In this document: piece by piece, positions 8,925 to 17,965 of the stretch
Layout of the letters: every line of letters starts with the position of its first letter
Numbering within the stretch: the first letter of the stretch is position 1
Assembly (NCBI RefSeq): GCF_003151135.1
Contig: NZ_QEQK01000004.1
Location: 1 to 64,000, forward strand
DNA length: 64,000 nt
Direction of reading: 5' to 3'
From: Abyssibacter profundi
GTDB lineage: Bacteria; Pseudomonadota; Gammaproteobacteria; Nevskiales; OUC007
Program-made: the position numbers and the translations under genes
Notes under the pieces: generated by a model
The model's database searches: none
Told to the model about the DNA's origin: nothing
Seen by the model: the letters and a program-made list of their open reading frames with translations, nothing else

Positions 8925-11105
8925 TCAGGCAGCCGCTTTCTTTTTCAGGCGATAGCGATGCAGCAGCGGTTCGGTGTAGCCGCTAGGCTGCGTGGTGCCT
9001 TCGAAGATCAGCGCTGAAGATGCGGCAAAGGCGATTCCATCGTAGCCCGGCGCCATCGGCGTGTAGCTGGGGTCGCCACCGTTCTGACGATCCACCACCT
9101 GGGCCATCCGCTTGAGCGTTTCCTCGACCTGCTCGCGCGTGCAAAGCCCGTGATGCAGCCAGTTGGCAATATGCTGGCTGGAAATCCGCAGCGTGGCTCG
9201 GTCTTCCATGAGTCCGATGTCGTTGATGTCCGGCACCTTGGAACAGCCCACACCGGCGTCGATCCAGCGCACCACGTAGCCGAGAATTCCCTGGCAGTTG
9301 TTGTCCAGCTCGTGTTGGATTTCCTCGGCTGAGGGACGGTCGTCGCCCAGCAGCGGGATCGTCAGGATGTCGTCCAGGCTCGCATGCTCACGCTTGCTCA
9401 GCTCCTCGATCCGCTCGAACACGTTCACATGGTGATAGTGGATGCTGTGCAGTGTTGCACCGGTGGGCGAGGGCACCCAGGCCGTGGTCGCGCCCGCCTT
9501 GGGGTGGCCGATCTTCTGGTCCAGCATGGCGGCCATCTCGTCCGGCATCGGCCACATGCCCTTGCCGATCTGGGCCTTGCCAGACAGGCCGCAGCGAATG
9601 CCGACATCCACGTTCCAGTCCTCGTAGGCTTTAATCCAGGGCTGGGCCTTCATTTTGGTCTTGGCGATGAAGGGGCCGGCTTCCATCGAGGTGTGGATTT
9701 CATCGCCGGTCCGGTCCAGGAAGCCGGTGTTGATGAACACGCAGCGCTCCTTCGCCTGGGCAATACAGGCAGCGAGGTTGACCGTGGTGCGGCGTTCCTC
9801 GTCCATGATGCCGATCTTCAGCGTGTGGCGATCCAGGCCCAGGGCATCTTCGATGGCGGCAAACAGGTCATTTGCATAGGCCACTTCCTCGGGACCGTGC
9901 ATCTTGGGCTTTACGATGTACACCGAGCCCGTGCGCGAATTGCCCTTGTGCTCGGGATCACGTTTGTCGGCCTTCAGGTCATGCATGGCGGCCAGCGACG
10001 TGACCATGCCGTCCATGATCCCTTCGAAAATCTCGTTGCCTTCGGCATCGAGAATCGCCGGGTTGGTCATCAGATGACCGACATTGCGCACGAATAGCAG
10101 GCTACGACCGTGCAGCCGCAGCTCGTTGCCATCGGCGCCGGTGTAAAAGCGGTCGCCGTTCAGCGTCCGGGTGATGGTCTTGCCACCCTTTTGCAGCGCG
10201 GTGGACAAGTCGCCCTTCATCAGGCCCAGCCAGTTGCCGTAAACCTCGATCTTGTCCTCTGCGTCGACAGCGGCCACCGAATCTTCGCAATCCATGATGG
10301 TGGTGACTGCGGCCTCGACCAGCAAATCCTTCACGCCGGCGGCGTCGGTCTGACCGATGGGGCTGTCGGCATCGATCTGGATTTCGACGTGCAGGCCGTT
10401 GTTCTTGAGCAGGACGGCCGCCGGGGCGTTCGGTTCCCCGTTATAGCCAACGAAACGCTCGGGATTCGCGAGGCCGACCGTTTGATCATCGGCCGTCGTG
10501 ACCTGCAGGGCGCCGTCGACGATGCGGTAAGCCTTAGAACCCACGTGGCTGCCGCTGGCCAGCGGGGCGACGGTATCCAGATGCTTGCGGGCGAACTCGA
10601 TGACCTTGTTGCCGCGCACGGGGTTGTAGGCACCACCACGCTCGGCCCCGCCTTCTTCAGAGATGGCATCCGAGCCGTACAGCGCGTCGTACAGGCTGCC
10701 CCAACGCGCATTGGCGGCGTTGAGCGCATAGCGCGCGTTCTTGACCGGCACCACCAGCTGCGGGCCGGCCTGCGCTGCAATCTCGGTGTCCACATTTTGG
10801 GTGCTGACCTTAAAGGCTTCGGGTTCTGGCAGCAGATAGCCGATCTCTTCCAGAAACGCCTTGTATGCAGCCGCGTCGTGGGACTGGCCACGACGTTGCA
10901 GGTGCCAGTCGTTGATCTTGGCCTGCAGCGCTTCGCGGGTTTCCAGCAATGCGCGATTGCGGGGCGCAAAGGTCTTGACGATGGACTCCAGCCCGCTCCA
11001 GAACTGATCGGGACTGACGCCGGTACCGGGGCAGATTTTTTCATCGATCAGGGTTTTGAGGCCGCTATCAACCTGCAGGCCACCCGCTTGCGTGTAATTG
11101 CTCAT
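8925..11105 (-). CDS. glcB: Malate synthase G
   Basis: The 726-residue protein matches malate synthase G in length and sequence throughout. The enzyme condenses glyoxylate and acetyl-CoA to malate in the glyoxylate bypass, in the cytoplasm, with Mg2+. Diagnostic segments include [15 protein letters not shown], the [13 protein letters not shown] region and the conserved [13 protein letters not shown] region. The ATG at 11105 is chosen for the clear AAGGA Shine-Dalgarno sequence just upstream and the usual N-terminus ([13 protein letters not shown]); longer in-frame starts have no support. It is monocistronic, without glc operon genes beside it. Confidence 0.96.
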   Translation of the reverse strand: MSNYTQAGGLQVDSGLKTLIDEKICPGTGVSPDQFWSGLESIVKTFAPRNRALLETREALQAKINDWHLQRRGQSHDAAAYKAFLEEIGYLLPEPEAFKVSTQNVDTEIAAQAGPQLVVPVKNARYALNAANARWGSLYDALYGSDAISEEGGAERGGAYNPVRGNKVIEFARKHLDTVAPLASGSHVGSKAYRIVDGALQVTTADDQTVGLANPERFVGYNGEPNAPAAVLLKNNGLHVEIQIDADSPIGQTDAAGVKDLLVEAAVTTIMDCEDSVAAVDAEDKIEVYGNWLGLMKGDLSTALQKGGKTITRTLNGDRFYTGADGNELRLHGRSLLFVRNVGHLMTNPAILDAEGNEIFEGIMDGMVTSLAAMHDLKADKRDPEHKGNSRTGSVYIVKPKMHGPEEVAYANDLFAAIEDALGLDRHTLKIGIMDEERRTTVNLAACIAQAKERCVFINTGFLDRTGDEIHTSMEAGPFIAKTKMKAQPWIKAYEDWNVDVGIRCGLSGKAQIGKGMWPMPDEMAAMLDQKIGHPKAGATTAWVPSPTGATLHSIHYHHVNVFERIEELSKREHASLDDILTIPLLGDDRPSAEEIQHELDNNCQGILGYVVRWIDAGVGCSKVPDINDIGLMEDRATLRISSQHIANWLHHGLCTREQVEETLKRMAQVVDRQNGGDPSYTPMAPGYDGIAFAASSALIFEGTTQPSGYTEPLLHRYRLKKKAAA

Positions 11106-11617
11106 AAAGTTCCTTGTCCTTCTGGAGAAAACCGTCGGGCAGGTCTTGTGACCTGCGCCATGCATCACTGCGATCGGAGCCAATGGCACCCGCTCATTCT
11201 GGGTCAGGGGGGCGCCGGCCATGTCTGGCGCGCCAAAACAACCCCATGACGGGCGCGGGAGTGTCCCATCGGGCTTACCTGTGAATCAAGCGAGGCCCTG
11301 CGGCCGCCCTGAACACAGCCTGCTTTCGGCGCTGTCTGGGAGTGGCTTGTCGAGTGACAGCGGCGCGCGGGCGTGCACGGTCGCCGTGAGGACGGTGGTG
11401 CGGTGACAGAGCAACAACCGGACCCGGTTGCTCCGCCGTGGTGTCAGCAGCGGGGGCCAAGCGCACAGGCCACGGTTAGCGCAGGCCAGCGACCGCGCGG
11501 TACGGCCGAGCTGCACGGCGGAGACGCCGGGCGTTCAGCGTGCGCGCGTTCTCAGTCCAGGGCCTTGATCCAGCGGACGCCTGACGCCGGCTGTCGCGTC
11601 GCGTGTAGAATAAATGG

Positions 11618-11901
11618 GATCAAAAGCCCACCGCTCGTGATGGCCAGCGTATGACTGCTGGTTTCCGCCGCCAAAAGAAAACCCGGCGCCGCTAGGCCTG
11701 CCGGGTTGTCGGAAAGAATGTCCGCTTTTGGCTGCGGAATTCGTTTAAGCAGTCTCGTGCAACTTTTTCACCGGTTCAGGCATCTACAAGATGACTGTGC
11801 CCAACCCGCCGGTCCCGACTTCCATGGAGTCTGCCTGCTCGGGGATGTCCCCACCCAGGCGACTTGTTGCCCTCGGACGTAACCGTTCGGGGGTTTTTTT
11901 T
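11618..11901 (+). ncRNA. Candidate small RNA (start approximate)
   Basis: A strong plus-strand terminator ends this stretch although no plus-strand gene precedes it. A -10-like TAGAAT lies at 11606-11611 with a weak CTGACG -35 19 bp upstream; if used, the transcript would start near 11618 and be about 280 nt. Internal folds include the AACCCGGC/GCCGGGTT stem at 11680-11707, flanked by CCGCCAAAAG and CTTTTGGCTGCGG that can also pair, and a nested hairpin at 11829-11863 (GTC-GCCTG outer, GGGGA/TCCCC inner). Several unpaired or loop GGA triplets occur, but not enough to call a CsrA/RsmA sponge. I do not recognise 6S, tmRNA, RNase P or SRP RNA. Confidence 0.3.
11870..11901 (+). terminator. Rho-independent terminator in gene-free region
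   Basis: A 10-bp stem, CCCTCGGACG paired with CGTTCGGGGG (two G-U pairs), with a TAAC loop, is followed by eight T residues at 11894-11901. It is oriented for the plus strand. Confidence 0.8.
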
Positions 11902-12001
11902 GTGCGGTCGGTCGGATTTGGCAGTGGCGAATCAGTGGCAGGACGCCTTTGACACAAGACTGCCATATTTTTTTGCACGCGTCTTCTGCCGGCCTGACCC
12001 C

Positions 12002-13762
12002 CTATGTGGCCTGTCTGGGCTGGGCTTCTGGGTACAGTGGTGGCAGGGTCGCGATGGGCGTTGCTGCGGTTGGCCGATCGGGTAATTGCCGGATCGCCTG
12101 GCACAGCGATTCGGGCGACCAAGCTCCGGTCATCTGGCCTGCGTAGAGGTGGGCGTCCAGGGCTGTCAGGGCCTGCGTCAGTTGTGGGTCGGCCTCGCGG
12201 CGCGCCCAGTCCTCCAACGTGTACACGAAATGGGGCGCATGCCGCTGTCGCGCCCAGCCCAGCAGGGCCTGCCGTGCCTCTGACGGTGTCGCCGACTGCA
12301 GTGTTTTGATCAGTTGGCGTGTGGAGGGCGCGGCGGGTTGGGTATCCGGGATTCTCCGGTCCTGGGAGCGGCGACGAGACGCAACAAACCAGGCGCCGAT
12401 GGTGAGCAGCCAGCCCAGCCCCAGAAACGCCGCCAGCCACGGCCAGATCCCGGAGTCGGCGACTGACCGCAGCGGGGGGGTATACGGGGTGGTCGTAACA
12501 TCGGGTTCACTGGTGACCGCTTGCGAAGGGGGCGGGGGCGTGGTGGCCATGGCGCCTGGCTCCACCTGGATGCGGCGCTCCGGAATCACGGTTTCCCGTG
12601 GACGGTCAGCGGTGGTGTCCCACCAGCGCAGTCTGATTTCCGGAAGGACCAGCTCGCCGGCCTGGTTGGCGATCAGTGCCCATTGCTGGGCCAAACGGGC
12701 TCGTACCCCGTTGCGGGACTCGCTGGTCTGGGTATCGGCGGGCTCGCCATAGGCCTGGACGCCGTCGGGCTGTTGTGGGGTTAGCGGATCAATCTGCGTG
12801 TGTAGCTGACCGTCGATGACCAGTTCGGTGATTCGGCTGAATGGTTCGCCTGCCACAAAGGGGCCGCTGTTGGGCACCAGGGACTGTTCGAGTTCAACAT
12901 TGGATGCAGGCAGCCACGGGCCCGTCCAGTCTGCAGGGGGCGGTTGGATGCTAAGCGTCATCGGCTCGCCTTCTGCGAATATCTGCCGGGTCTGGCCAGC
13001 AAACTGCCCCAGATTGAACATCGATGAGCGCCGACGCCCGGTCGAAATTTCGCCTGTGAACTGCGGTGCGGTGATGACCAGCTCGCCGGGCTGCTCCGCG
13101 AAGAGCACGTAGCGGCGCTCGAAGAGGTGGTAGCGCTGGCCGTCGCGAATCGCGCGGGATTCGGATTGTTCACCAATCTGTTCGATCACCGCGTTGGGAG
13201 CGCTGGGCTCACCGAGCTGGCCGGAGACCAGGTCTCCGCTGACATAAAGCCGCACGGTGAGCAGGGCCTGTTCCTGGACGTAGGCACTGTCGCGATCGAC
13301 CTCGAACTCGATAAATGCGTCACGGGGCCCATCGCCGGCCTCCGGGGCCACCACGGTGAGCGGGATCGGGTTCGTCGAAGTACTGCCCACCTGGATGGAT
13401 GGAATCTCGTAGTCCCCCGGGCGCGTGGCAACCAGCGTGACCGTCCAGTGCCGGCTTCGCGAAGCCCGTCCGTTGATCAGGCGATACTCCGATCCGCTCA
13501 CCGTGTTGAGGACCCGGAACCGGCCCTCCAGCGCAGACCAGTCCGGGTTGCCCTCACGCTCATCCGTGGAGCGCAGCGTCAGATTAAAGGTCTCGCCGAC
13601 CATGACCGGATTCCGGTCCACCGTGGCGTTGACCGCAGCGATGGCCCCGCCGGGCAGTCCGCAGAGCAGCAGGGTCACGAGCGCGAGCAGCACCGGCCAG
13701 CTGCCGGCATCCGTCACGGCGCTTGCGAGGCGGCGGGGGCGTCTTCGGATGGGCTCACTCAT
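12002..13762 (-). CDS. batD: BatD-like membrane protein
   Basis: The 586-residue protein starts at the ATG 13762, which overlaps the upstream batBC stop by 8 bp; any longer frame only reads through batBC in another frame. It has a signal peptide (residues about 20-42, LLALVTLLLCGLPGGAIAA), a long beta-rich periplasmic region typical of BatD/oxygen-tolerance family proteins (VNATVDRNPVMVGETFNLTL), a TM segment near residues 425-450 and a cytoplasmic tail. Last gene of the moxR-bat operon. Bat proteins are linked to aerotolerance and envelope stress, but the biochemical role is unresolved. Confidence 0.85.
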   Translation of the reverse strand: MSEPIRRRPRRLASAVTDAGSWPVLLALVTLLLCGLPGGAIAAVNATVDRNPVMVGETFNLTLRSTDEREGNPDWSALEGRFRVLNTVSGSEYRLINGRASRSRHWTVTLVATRPGDYEIPSIQVGSTSTNPIPLTVVAPEAGDGPRDAFIEFEVDRDSAYVQEQALLTVRLYVSGDLVSGQLGEPSAPNAVIEQIGEQSESRAIRDGQRYHLFERRYVLFAEQPGELVITAPQFTGEISTGRRRSSMFNLGQFAGQTRQIFAEGEPMTLSIQPPPADWTGPWLPASNVELEQSLVPNSGPFVAGEPFSRITELVIDGQLHTQIDPLTPQQPDGVQAYGEPADTQTSESRNGVRARLAQQWALIANQAGELVLPEIRLRWWDTTADRPRETVIPERRIQVEPGAMATTPPPPSQAVTSEPDVTTTPYTPPLRSVADSGIWPWLAAFLGLGWLLTIGAWFVASRRRSQDRRIPDTQPAAPSTRQLIKTLQSATPSEARQALLGWARQRHAPHFVYTLEDWARREADPQLTQALTALDAHLYAGQMTGAWSPESLCQAIRQLPDRPTAATPIATLPPLYPEAQPRQAT

Positions 13763-15596
13763 TGGCTTCACGTTGGCGTCTGGCCTCACGGCGCTGTTGT
13801 TCGAGCAGGAACTTGTTGCGTAATAAACCGCCTGGGTCATCCGGCACACGGCGGAGCCATTGCTGGACTGCGGCTTGTTCGGCCTCGGACGCCGGGTCAG
13901 GCAGGGCCGGGTTGCCGGCCGCTTGATCGGGCGGGCTGTCGGCATCTGCCGCCGGGTCATCCTCGGTGGACGCGGAGGGTGCGTCCGCCGACTCGGCGGG
14001 GTCGTTCTGCGTGGCATCGTCCGGGGCGGGCGACTGCGGGTCGCTGTCCTCCGCCGACGGGGTGCCCTGCGAGCGCTGATCATCACCCGGCGGGTCCGAC
14101 GGATTGCCCTCGGCATCCTCTGCGTCCGATTCGCCACCCTCCGATGGATTGGCGTTGTCCTGCCCTGATTCAGACGACTCCGATGGGTCTTGCGATGGCG
14201 ACTGCTGTGAGGCTTGCTGCTGCTGGAGTTGTTCCACCAGCGCCTTGTTAAAGGCCGCGTCTTCCAGCGTTGGATCGAGCGCCAGGGCCTGGTCATAAGC
14301 CTCGATGGCGGCATCCAGCTGCCCGGCCCGGGCCAGGGCATTGCCCAGGTTGTAGGCTTGGTCGGCCGTTGTGGGGGCTGAGAACGCATCGATGGCCGCC
14401 TCGTAGTCGCCGGCCTGGTAGGCCGCCGTGCCTTTCCAGTTCGGGTCTTTGAACGTTTGCATGGCCGCTTCGGGCTGTCCGGCCTGCAGCTGATCTTGAC
14501 CGCGCTGATCTGCGTTTCGCCACAGCCAGTCGGGGCCTAGCGCGTACACGGGGTCGGTGAGCGCAAGTGTCAGTGCCACGGTGGCCAGCCAGGGCGCGCC
14601 CCGACGGAAGCCAAGCAGCGCCAGTGGTAGCACCAGGAGCACCAGCCAGGGGCCTGCGTCTTCGCGGCGCCGGGTCTCGTTATGGTCAGCGGAGTTCGAA
14701 GAGCCCCGGGCGACGGCCTGCACGCCCAACATCTCCAGGGTCAGTGCCTGGTTTGGAAGCGGCTGATATTGACCGCCGCCAGCGGCAGCGAGTCGGCGCA
14801 GACCGGGTTCATCGAGCCGCGCGAGTGTCATGCGGCCGGATCGATCGTGGACCCAGCCCCCGCGGTCGCTGGGGATTGGGGCGCCATCCCGTGTGCCAAA
14901 ACCGACCACGCTGAGTCGGTAGCCGGCGTCCGCCAACTGCTGCGCGGCCGCTTGGGCGGCCTCGTCCGGCGCGGAGTCGGTGAGCAGGATCACGTCGCCC
15001 GACAGCGCCTGCCCCTGTTCCATGAGCGCCAGGGCTTGTCGCAGGCCGGTGGCGATGGCGCTGCCGGGCACCGGCATGAGGTCTGGGGCCAGGGTGCCGA
15101 TCAAATGCTTGGCCGTGCGGTGATCAGTGGTCAAGGGCACGACGGCATGTGCGGTGCCGGCGAATGCCACGACGGCCAGGCGCCCATCACTGGCCGAGTC
15201 GATCAAATCCATGGCTGCAAATCGTGCCCGGGCCAAGCGGCTGGGCGGCAGGTCTTGCGCATTCATGGATTGCGACAAATCCAGCACCAGCACACGCGCC
15301 GTACTCGCCTGGAACACGGGCGCTGGCTGCTCGCGCCAGCTGGGTCCGGCCAGCGCCACAATGCCCAGCAGAACCGCCAGGCGCAGTGCCCAACGCGACA
15401 GCCGATCGACCCAGTCGTGCCCGCCGGTGGCCGGGCCGGTCGCCAACGCATCGAGTAGCTCTGGTTCGATGACCTGTGACCAGCGCGGATCGCGTGTCCG
15501 GCTGAGATGGCTGTGGAGCACCCAGATCAGCCAGGGCAGTAGCGCCAGCAACCATCCCGGGCGTAGCAGCTCTAGTTGTTCAATGGCTGCGATCAT
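13755..15596 (-). CDS. BatB-BatC fusion: VWA domain plus TPR and acidic tail
   Basis: The 613-residue protein has two N-terminal TM segments (about residues 12-30 and 60-78), a von Willebrand A domain with the MIDAS motif DLSQS near residue 100, a further TM stretch near 315-340, TPR repeats (about 365-460: AYQAGDYEAAIDAF and AYNLGNALARAGQLDAAIEAYDQAL), then a Ser/Glu/Asp/Pro-rich acidic region of about 130 residues and a basic C-terminus. In several bacteria BatB and BatC are separate; here they are one polypeptide. The start at 15596 forms ATGA with the batA stop. Confidence 0.88.
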   Translation of the reverse strand: MIAAIEQLELLRPGWLLALLPWLIWVLHSHLSRTRDPRWSQVIEPELLDALATGPATGGHDWVDRLSRWALRLAVLLGIVALAGPSWREQPAPVFQASTARVLVLDLSQSMNAQDLPPSRLARARFAAMDLIDSASDGRLAVVAFAGTAHAVVPLTTDHRTAKHLIGTLAPDLMPVPGSAIATGLRQALALMEQGQALSGDVILLTDSAPDEAAQAAAQQLADAGYRLSVVGFGTRDGAPIPSDRGGWVHDRSGRMTLARLDEPGLRRLAAAGGGQYQPLPNQALTLEMLGVQAVARGSSNSADHNETRRREDAGPWLVLLVLPLALLGFRRGAPWLATVALTLALTDPVYALGPDWLWRNADQRGQDQLQAGQPEAAMQTFKDPNWKGTAAYQAGDYEAAIDAFSAPTTADQAYNLGNALARAGQLDAAIEAYDQALALDPTLEDAAFNKALVEQLQQQQASQQSPSQDPSESSESGQDNANPSEGGESDAEDAEGNPSDPPGDDQRSQGTPSAEDSDPQSPAPDDATQNDPAESADAPSASTEDDPAADADSPPDQAAGNPALPDPASEAEQAAVQQWLRRVPDDPGGLLRNKFLLEQQRREARRQREANE

Positions 15597-16579
15597 GCCC
15601 GTGCCCCGCGTTGCTCTCGCCAGCGGCGGAGCAGGAGCAAGGTCGTCGCCAGCAAACCGGCTGCCGCGAGTGGCCACAGAAACAGTTCGTCCTGCGGTCG
15701 GACACTCAGGGCATCGACCTCCACGGGTTCGATATCGTCTAGCAAACGATAAATCGCCTCCAGCTCATCGGTGTCGCGTGCGCGGAAATAACGTCCGCCC
15801 GTTTGTTCGGCGATGTGCTGGAGCTGCCGCTCGTCGATCTGCGCCTGCTGGATCTGGAAGAAGCCGCCCAGGGCGCGTGTCCCGCCTCCGAAACCGATGG
15901 TGTGAATGCGGATGCCCAGCGTGGCCGCGAGTTCGGCCGCCTTGTCCGGCTCGAGTTCACCCGCCGTGTTGACGCCATCGGTGAGCAGGACCAGCACACG
16001 TTCCTTGGCAGGGCTGTCCTGCAGCCGCTTGGCCGCCAGGCCAATGGCATCGCCGATGGCGGTTTTCTGTCCGGCCAGACCCACCAGGGCGTCGCCGAGC
16101 AGGGTGGCGACGGTTTCGCGGTCAAGGCTAAGCGGTGAGTAAACGTAAGCGCGGTCACCGAACAGAATGAGTCCGACCCGATCACCGGTCCGTCGTTGGA
16201 TGAAATCCGTGGCCACCGATTGCACGGCCCGCAGCCGGTTCACCCGCCGGCCGGCTACCTCCATGTCCGCCTCCTCCATGGAGCCAGAGACGTCCACCGC
16301 AAGCATCAGGTCCCGTCCGCTGGTGGGCAACCGGATCGGTTCGCCCAGCCACACCGGCCGGCAGGCCGCGAACACCAGCAGCGCCCAGACCAGACCGGCG
16401 GCCAGCTGACGGGCATTCAAGCGTCGCCGGCGCTGCGTATCGGCCGCCGCCGCTTGGGCCAGTTCAGCGTGGATGGGCAGGTGCACGGCCTGTCCGCTTC
16501 GTACCGGCGGTGCCCAACGCAGCATCAGCCACGGCAGGGGCAGAGCGGCCAACCACCAGGGCCAGAGCAGCTGAATCAT
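15593..16579 (-). CDS. batA: BatA-like VWA membrane protein
   Basis: The 328-residue protein has two N-terminal hydrophobic segments (about 5-22 and 56-75), a VWA domain with a complete MIDAS (DVSGS near residue 91, then the conserved Thr in LLTDGVNTAGE), and a C-terminal TM segment (about 305-322). It probably forms a membrane complex with BatB and the MoxR ATPase. It overlaps both neighbours by 4 bp. Confidence 0.9.
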   Translation of the reverse strand: MIQLLWPWWLAALPLPWLMLRWAPPVRSGQAVHLPIHAELAQAAAADTQRRRRLNARQLAAGLVWALLVFAACRPVWLGEPIRLPTSGRDLMLAVDVSGSMEEADMEVAGRRVNRLRAVQSVATDFIQRRTGDRVGLILFGDRAYVYSPLSLDRETVATLLGDALVGLAGQKTAIGDAIGLAAKRLQDSPAKERVLVLLTDGVNTAGELEPDKAAELAATLGIRIHTIGFGGGTRALGGFFQIQQAQIDERQLQHIAEQTGGRYFRARDTDELEAIYRLLDDIEPVEVDALSVRPQDELFLWPLAAAGLLATTLLLLRRWREQRGARA

Positions 16580-17046
16580 CGCAGTGCCTCGCGTGCCCAG
16601 CGGCGACTGATCTCCAGCAGCTGCCGGGCATCGGTTTGAGTGCCTGGCTGCGGCTCGTAGCGGGCTTCAAACAGGTCTCTGTGGACCGAGCTGATATCCA
16701 CCTCGGGGGCGGCCTGCTGTAGCTGCTGTTTCCAGCGATCACCTGTCAGGCCGGCCACCTGCTGACCATCACGTGCCATGGCACATCGCCGCCACCAAGC
16801 TGCGAGCTGGTCATGAAAGTCGTCGTGCTGCCGGCAGTTCTGCAGGCGCTGGAGTTCGCGCAAGGCCAGGCGCCGGGCGGTTGGGCGACGCCACCAGCGA
16901 ATCAGCCAGATCAGTCCCAGGCCGGCCAGTAGCACCAGCAATGCGAGGAGCCACCAGCCGGGTGCCAGCGGCCATGCGCTGGGGTCTGGAGGTGGGTGCA
17001 GGCCACGCAGCTGGGCCAGAGGATCTGGAGTCGTGCCGGGATTCAT
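16576..17046 (-). CDS. DUF4381 membrane protein of the bat operon
   Basis: A 156-residue protein with one TM segment near residues 28-50 (WWLLALLVLLAGLGLIWLI), preceded by the short LRGLHPPPDPSAWPLAPGWW segment typical of DUF4381, and a soluble helical domain with several Trp and Arg residues. It sits 3 bp after the DUF58 gene and overlaps batA by 4 bp. No known biochemical function. Confidence 0.85.
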   Translation of the reverse strand: MNPGTTPDPLAQLRGLHPPPDPSAWPLAPGWWLLALLVLLAGLGLIWLIRWWRRPTARRLALRELQRLQNCRQHDDFHDQLAAWWRRCAMARDGQQVAGLTGDRWKQQLQQAAPEVDISSVHRDLFEARYEPQPGTQTDARQLLEISRRWAREALR

Positions 17047-17049
17047 GGA

Positions 17050-17961
17050 CTAAGCGACCTGACGCCGGCGCCCAAGCGCGGTTGATAGCGCATCCAGTGG
17101 CTCGCCATCCGTAGACAACTCGACCCAGTGTGCGCGGCAGCTTCGCGCCGCCGATTCGGCAGCCGCCCGTCGCTGCGCGTACTGCTCGGACCACCGACGT
17201 CGATGATGCGGATCGCCGGTATCGATCCAGCGAATCTGACCGGTTTCATCGGCCAGTGGGTAGCGTCCTGCTGGAGGCAGGCGCTGCTCAATGGGATCGA
17301 CGACAAAGCCTAAAATCAGCTCCACACGTTGGCCCAGCTTGCGCAATAGCGCCGACTCCATTGGACCGAGCTGGCGGAAATCACTGAACAGGCCCACCAG
17401 CGTGCCGGGTCGTGCGGTGCGCAGCAGCCGCCGCAGGAGTTGGCTCAACGCATCCGCGCGAACCGGGCCGTGCGCCGGCGTGGAGTCAGCGAGTGTGTGC
17501 AGCCATTGCAGCAGCTGGCGTCGCCCACCAGGGCGAATTTCTGCATGCCGCTGACCATCGAAGCTCAACCCGCCCACACGATCCCTGTTGTCCAGGGCCG
17601 CCCATCCGCAAAGGGCCGCAGCCTGGGCGGCCACGACCGACTTGAAGCGACCGCGTGTGGCAAACCACATCGCCGGGCGCAGGTCCACGCAGAGCATGAC
17701 CGGACGTTCGCGCTCTTCGTGATAGAGGCGGACGTGCGGGGTGCCGGTTCGCGCAGTCACCCGCCAGTCCATCGCCCGCAGGTCATCCCCTGGCTGGTAC
17801 ACGCGGTAGTCGTCAAATTCCATGCCGCGGCCACGGAAACCAGATGCGTGCGCCCCCGCCAAGTCGGTCATCACCCGTGGTCGGGATGACAAATCCAACG
17901 CGGCGGCCTGCCGGCGCAGGCCGGTCAGTGCTTCCATGTCGATGCGCGTTCGTCCGGCCAC
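17050..17961 (-). CDS. DUF58 protein of the moxR-bat operon
   Basis: About 303 residues. The core matches DUF58: GAHASGFRGRGMEFDDYRVYQPGDD, MDWRVTARTG and LYHEERERPVML in order, followed by a degenerate VWA-like fold. I chose GTG at 17961, 4 bp after the moxR stop; ATG at 17937 is an alternative that shortens it by eight residues. DUF58 proteins are cytosolic partners of MoxR-type ATPases. Confidence 0.88.
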   Translation of the reverse strand: MAGRTRIDMEALTGLRRQAAALDLSSRPRVMTDLAGAHASGFRGRGMEFDDYRVYQPGDDLRAMDWRVTARTGTPHVRLYHEERERPVMLCVDLRPAMWFATRGRFKSVVAAQAAALCGWAALDNRDRVGGLSFDGQRHAEIRPGGRRQLLQWLHTLADSTPAHGPVRADALSQLLRRLLRTARPGTLVGLFSDFRQLGPMESALLRKLGQRVELILGFVVDPIEQRLPPAGRYPLADETGQIRWIDTGDPHHRRRWSEQYAQRRAAAESAARSCRAHWVELSTDGEPLDALSTALGRRRQVA

Positions 17962-17965
17962 GATG

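Larger units (their letters stand above)
11106..12001. other. Gene-free region between glcB and batD
   Basis: Almost 900 bases with no credible protein gene; the short frames present lack codon structure, start signals and recognisable similarity. The right half is structured: an inverted repeat AACCCGGC / GCCGGGTT at 11680-11707, a nested hairpin at 11829-11863, and a strong plus-strand terminator at 11870-11901. The left part should contain the glcB promoter, which I cannot place. Confidence 0.7.

Noticed and set aside
10110-11249. Plus-strand open frame of 379 codons antisense to glcB
   Set aside because: Malate synthase G is complete on the other strand; no ribosome site or family match for the antisense frame.
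11373-11654. Plus-strand frame of 93 codons in the gene-free region
   Set aside because: Composition is that of random GC-rich DNA, with no start signal or family; kept only as intergenic.
11618-11901. 6S, tmRNA, RNase P or SRP RNA
   Set aside because: None of their diagnostic conserved segments or the CCA end was found.
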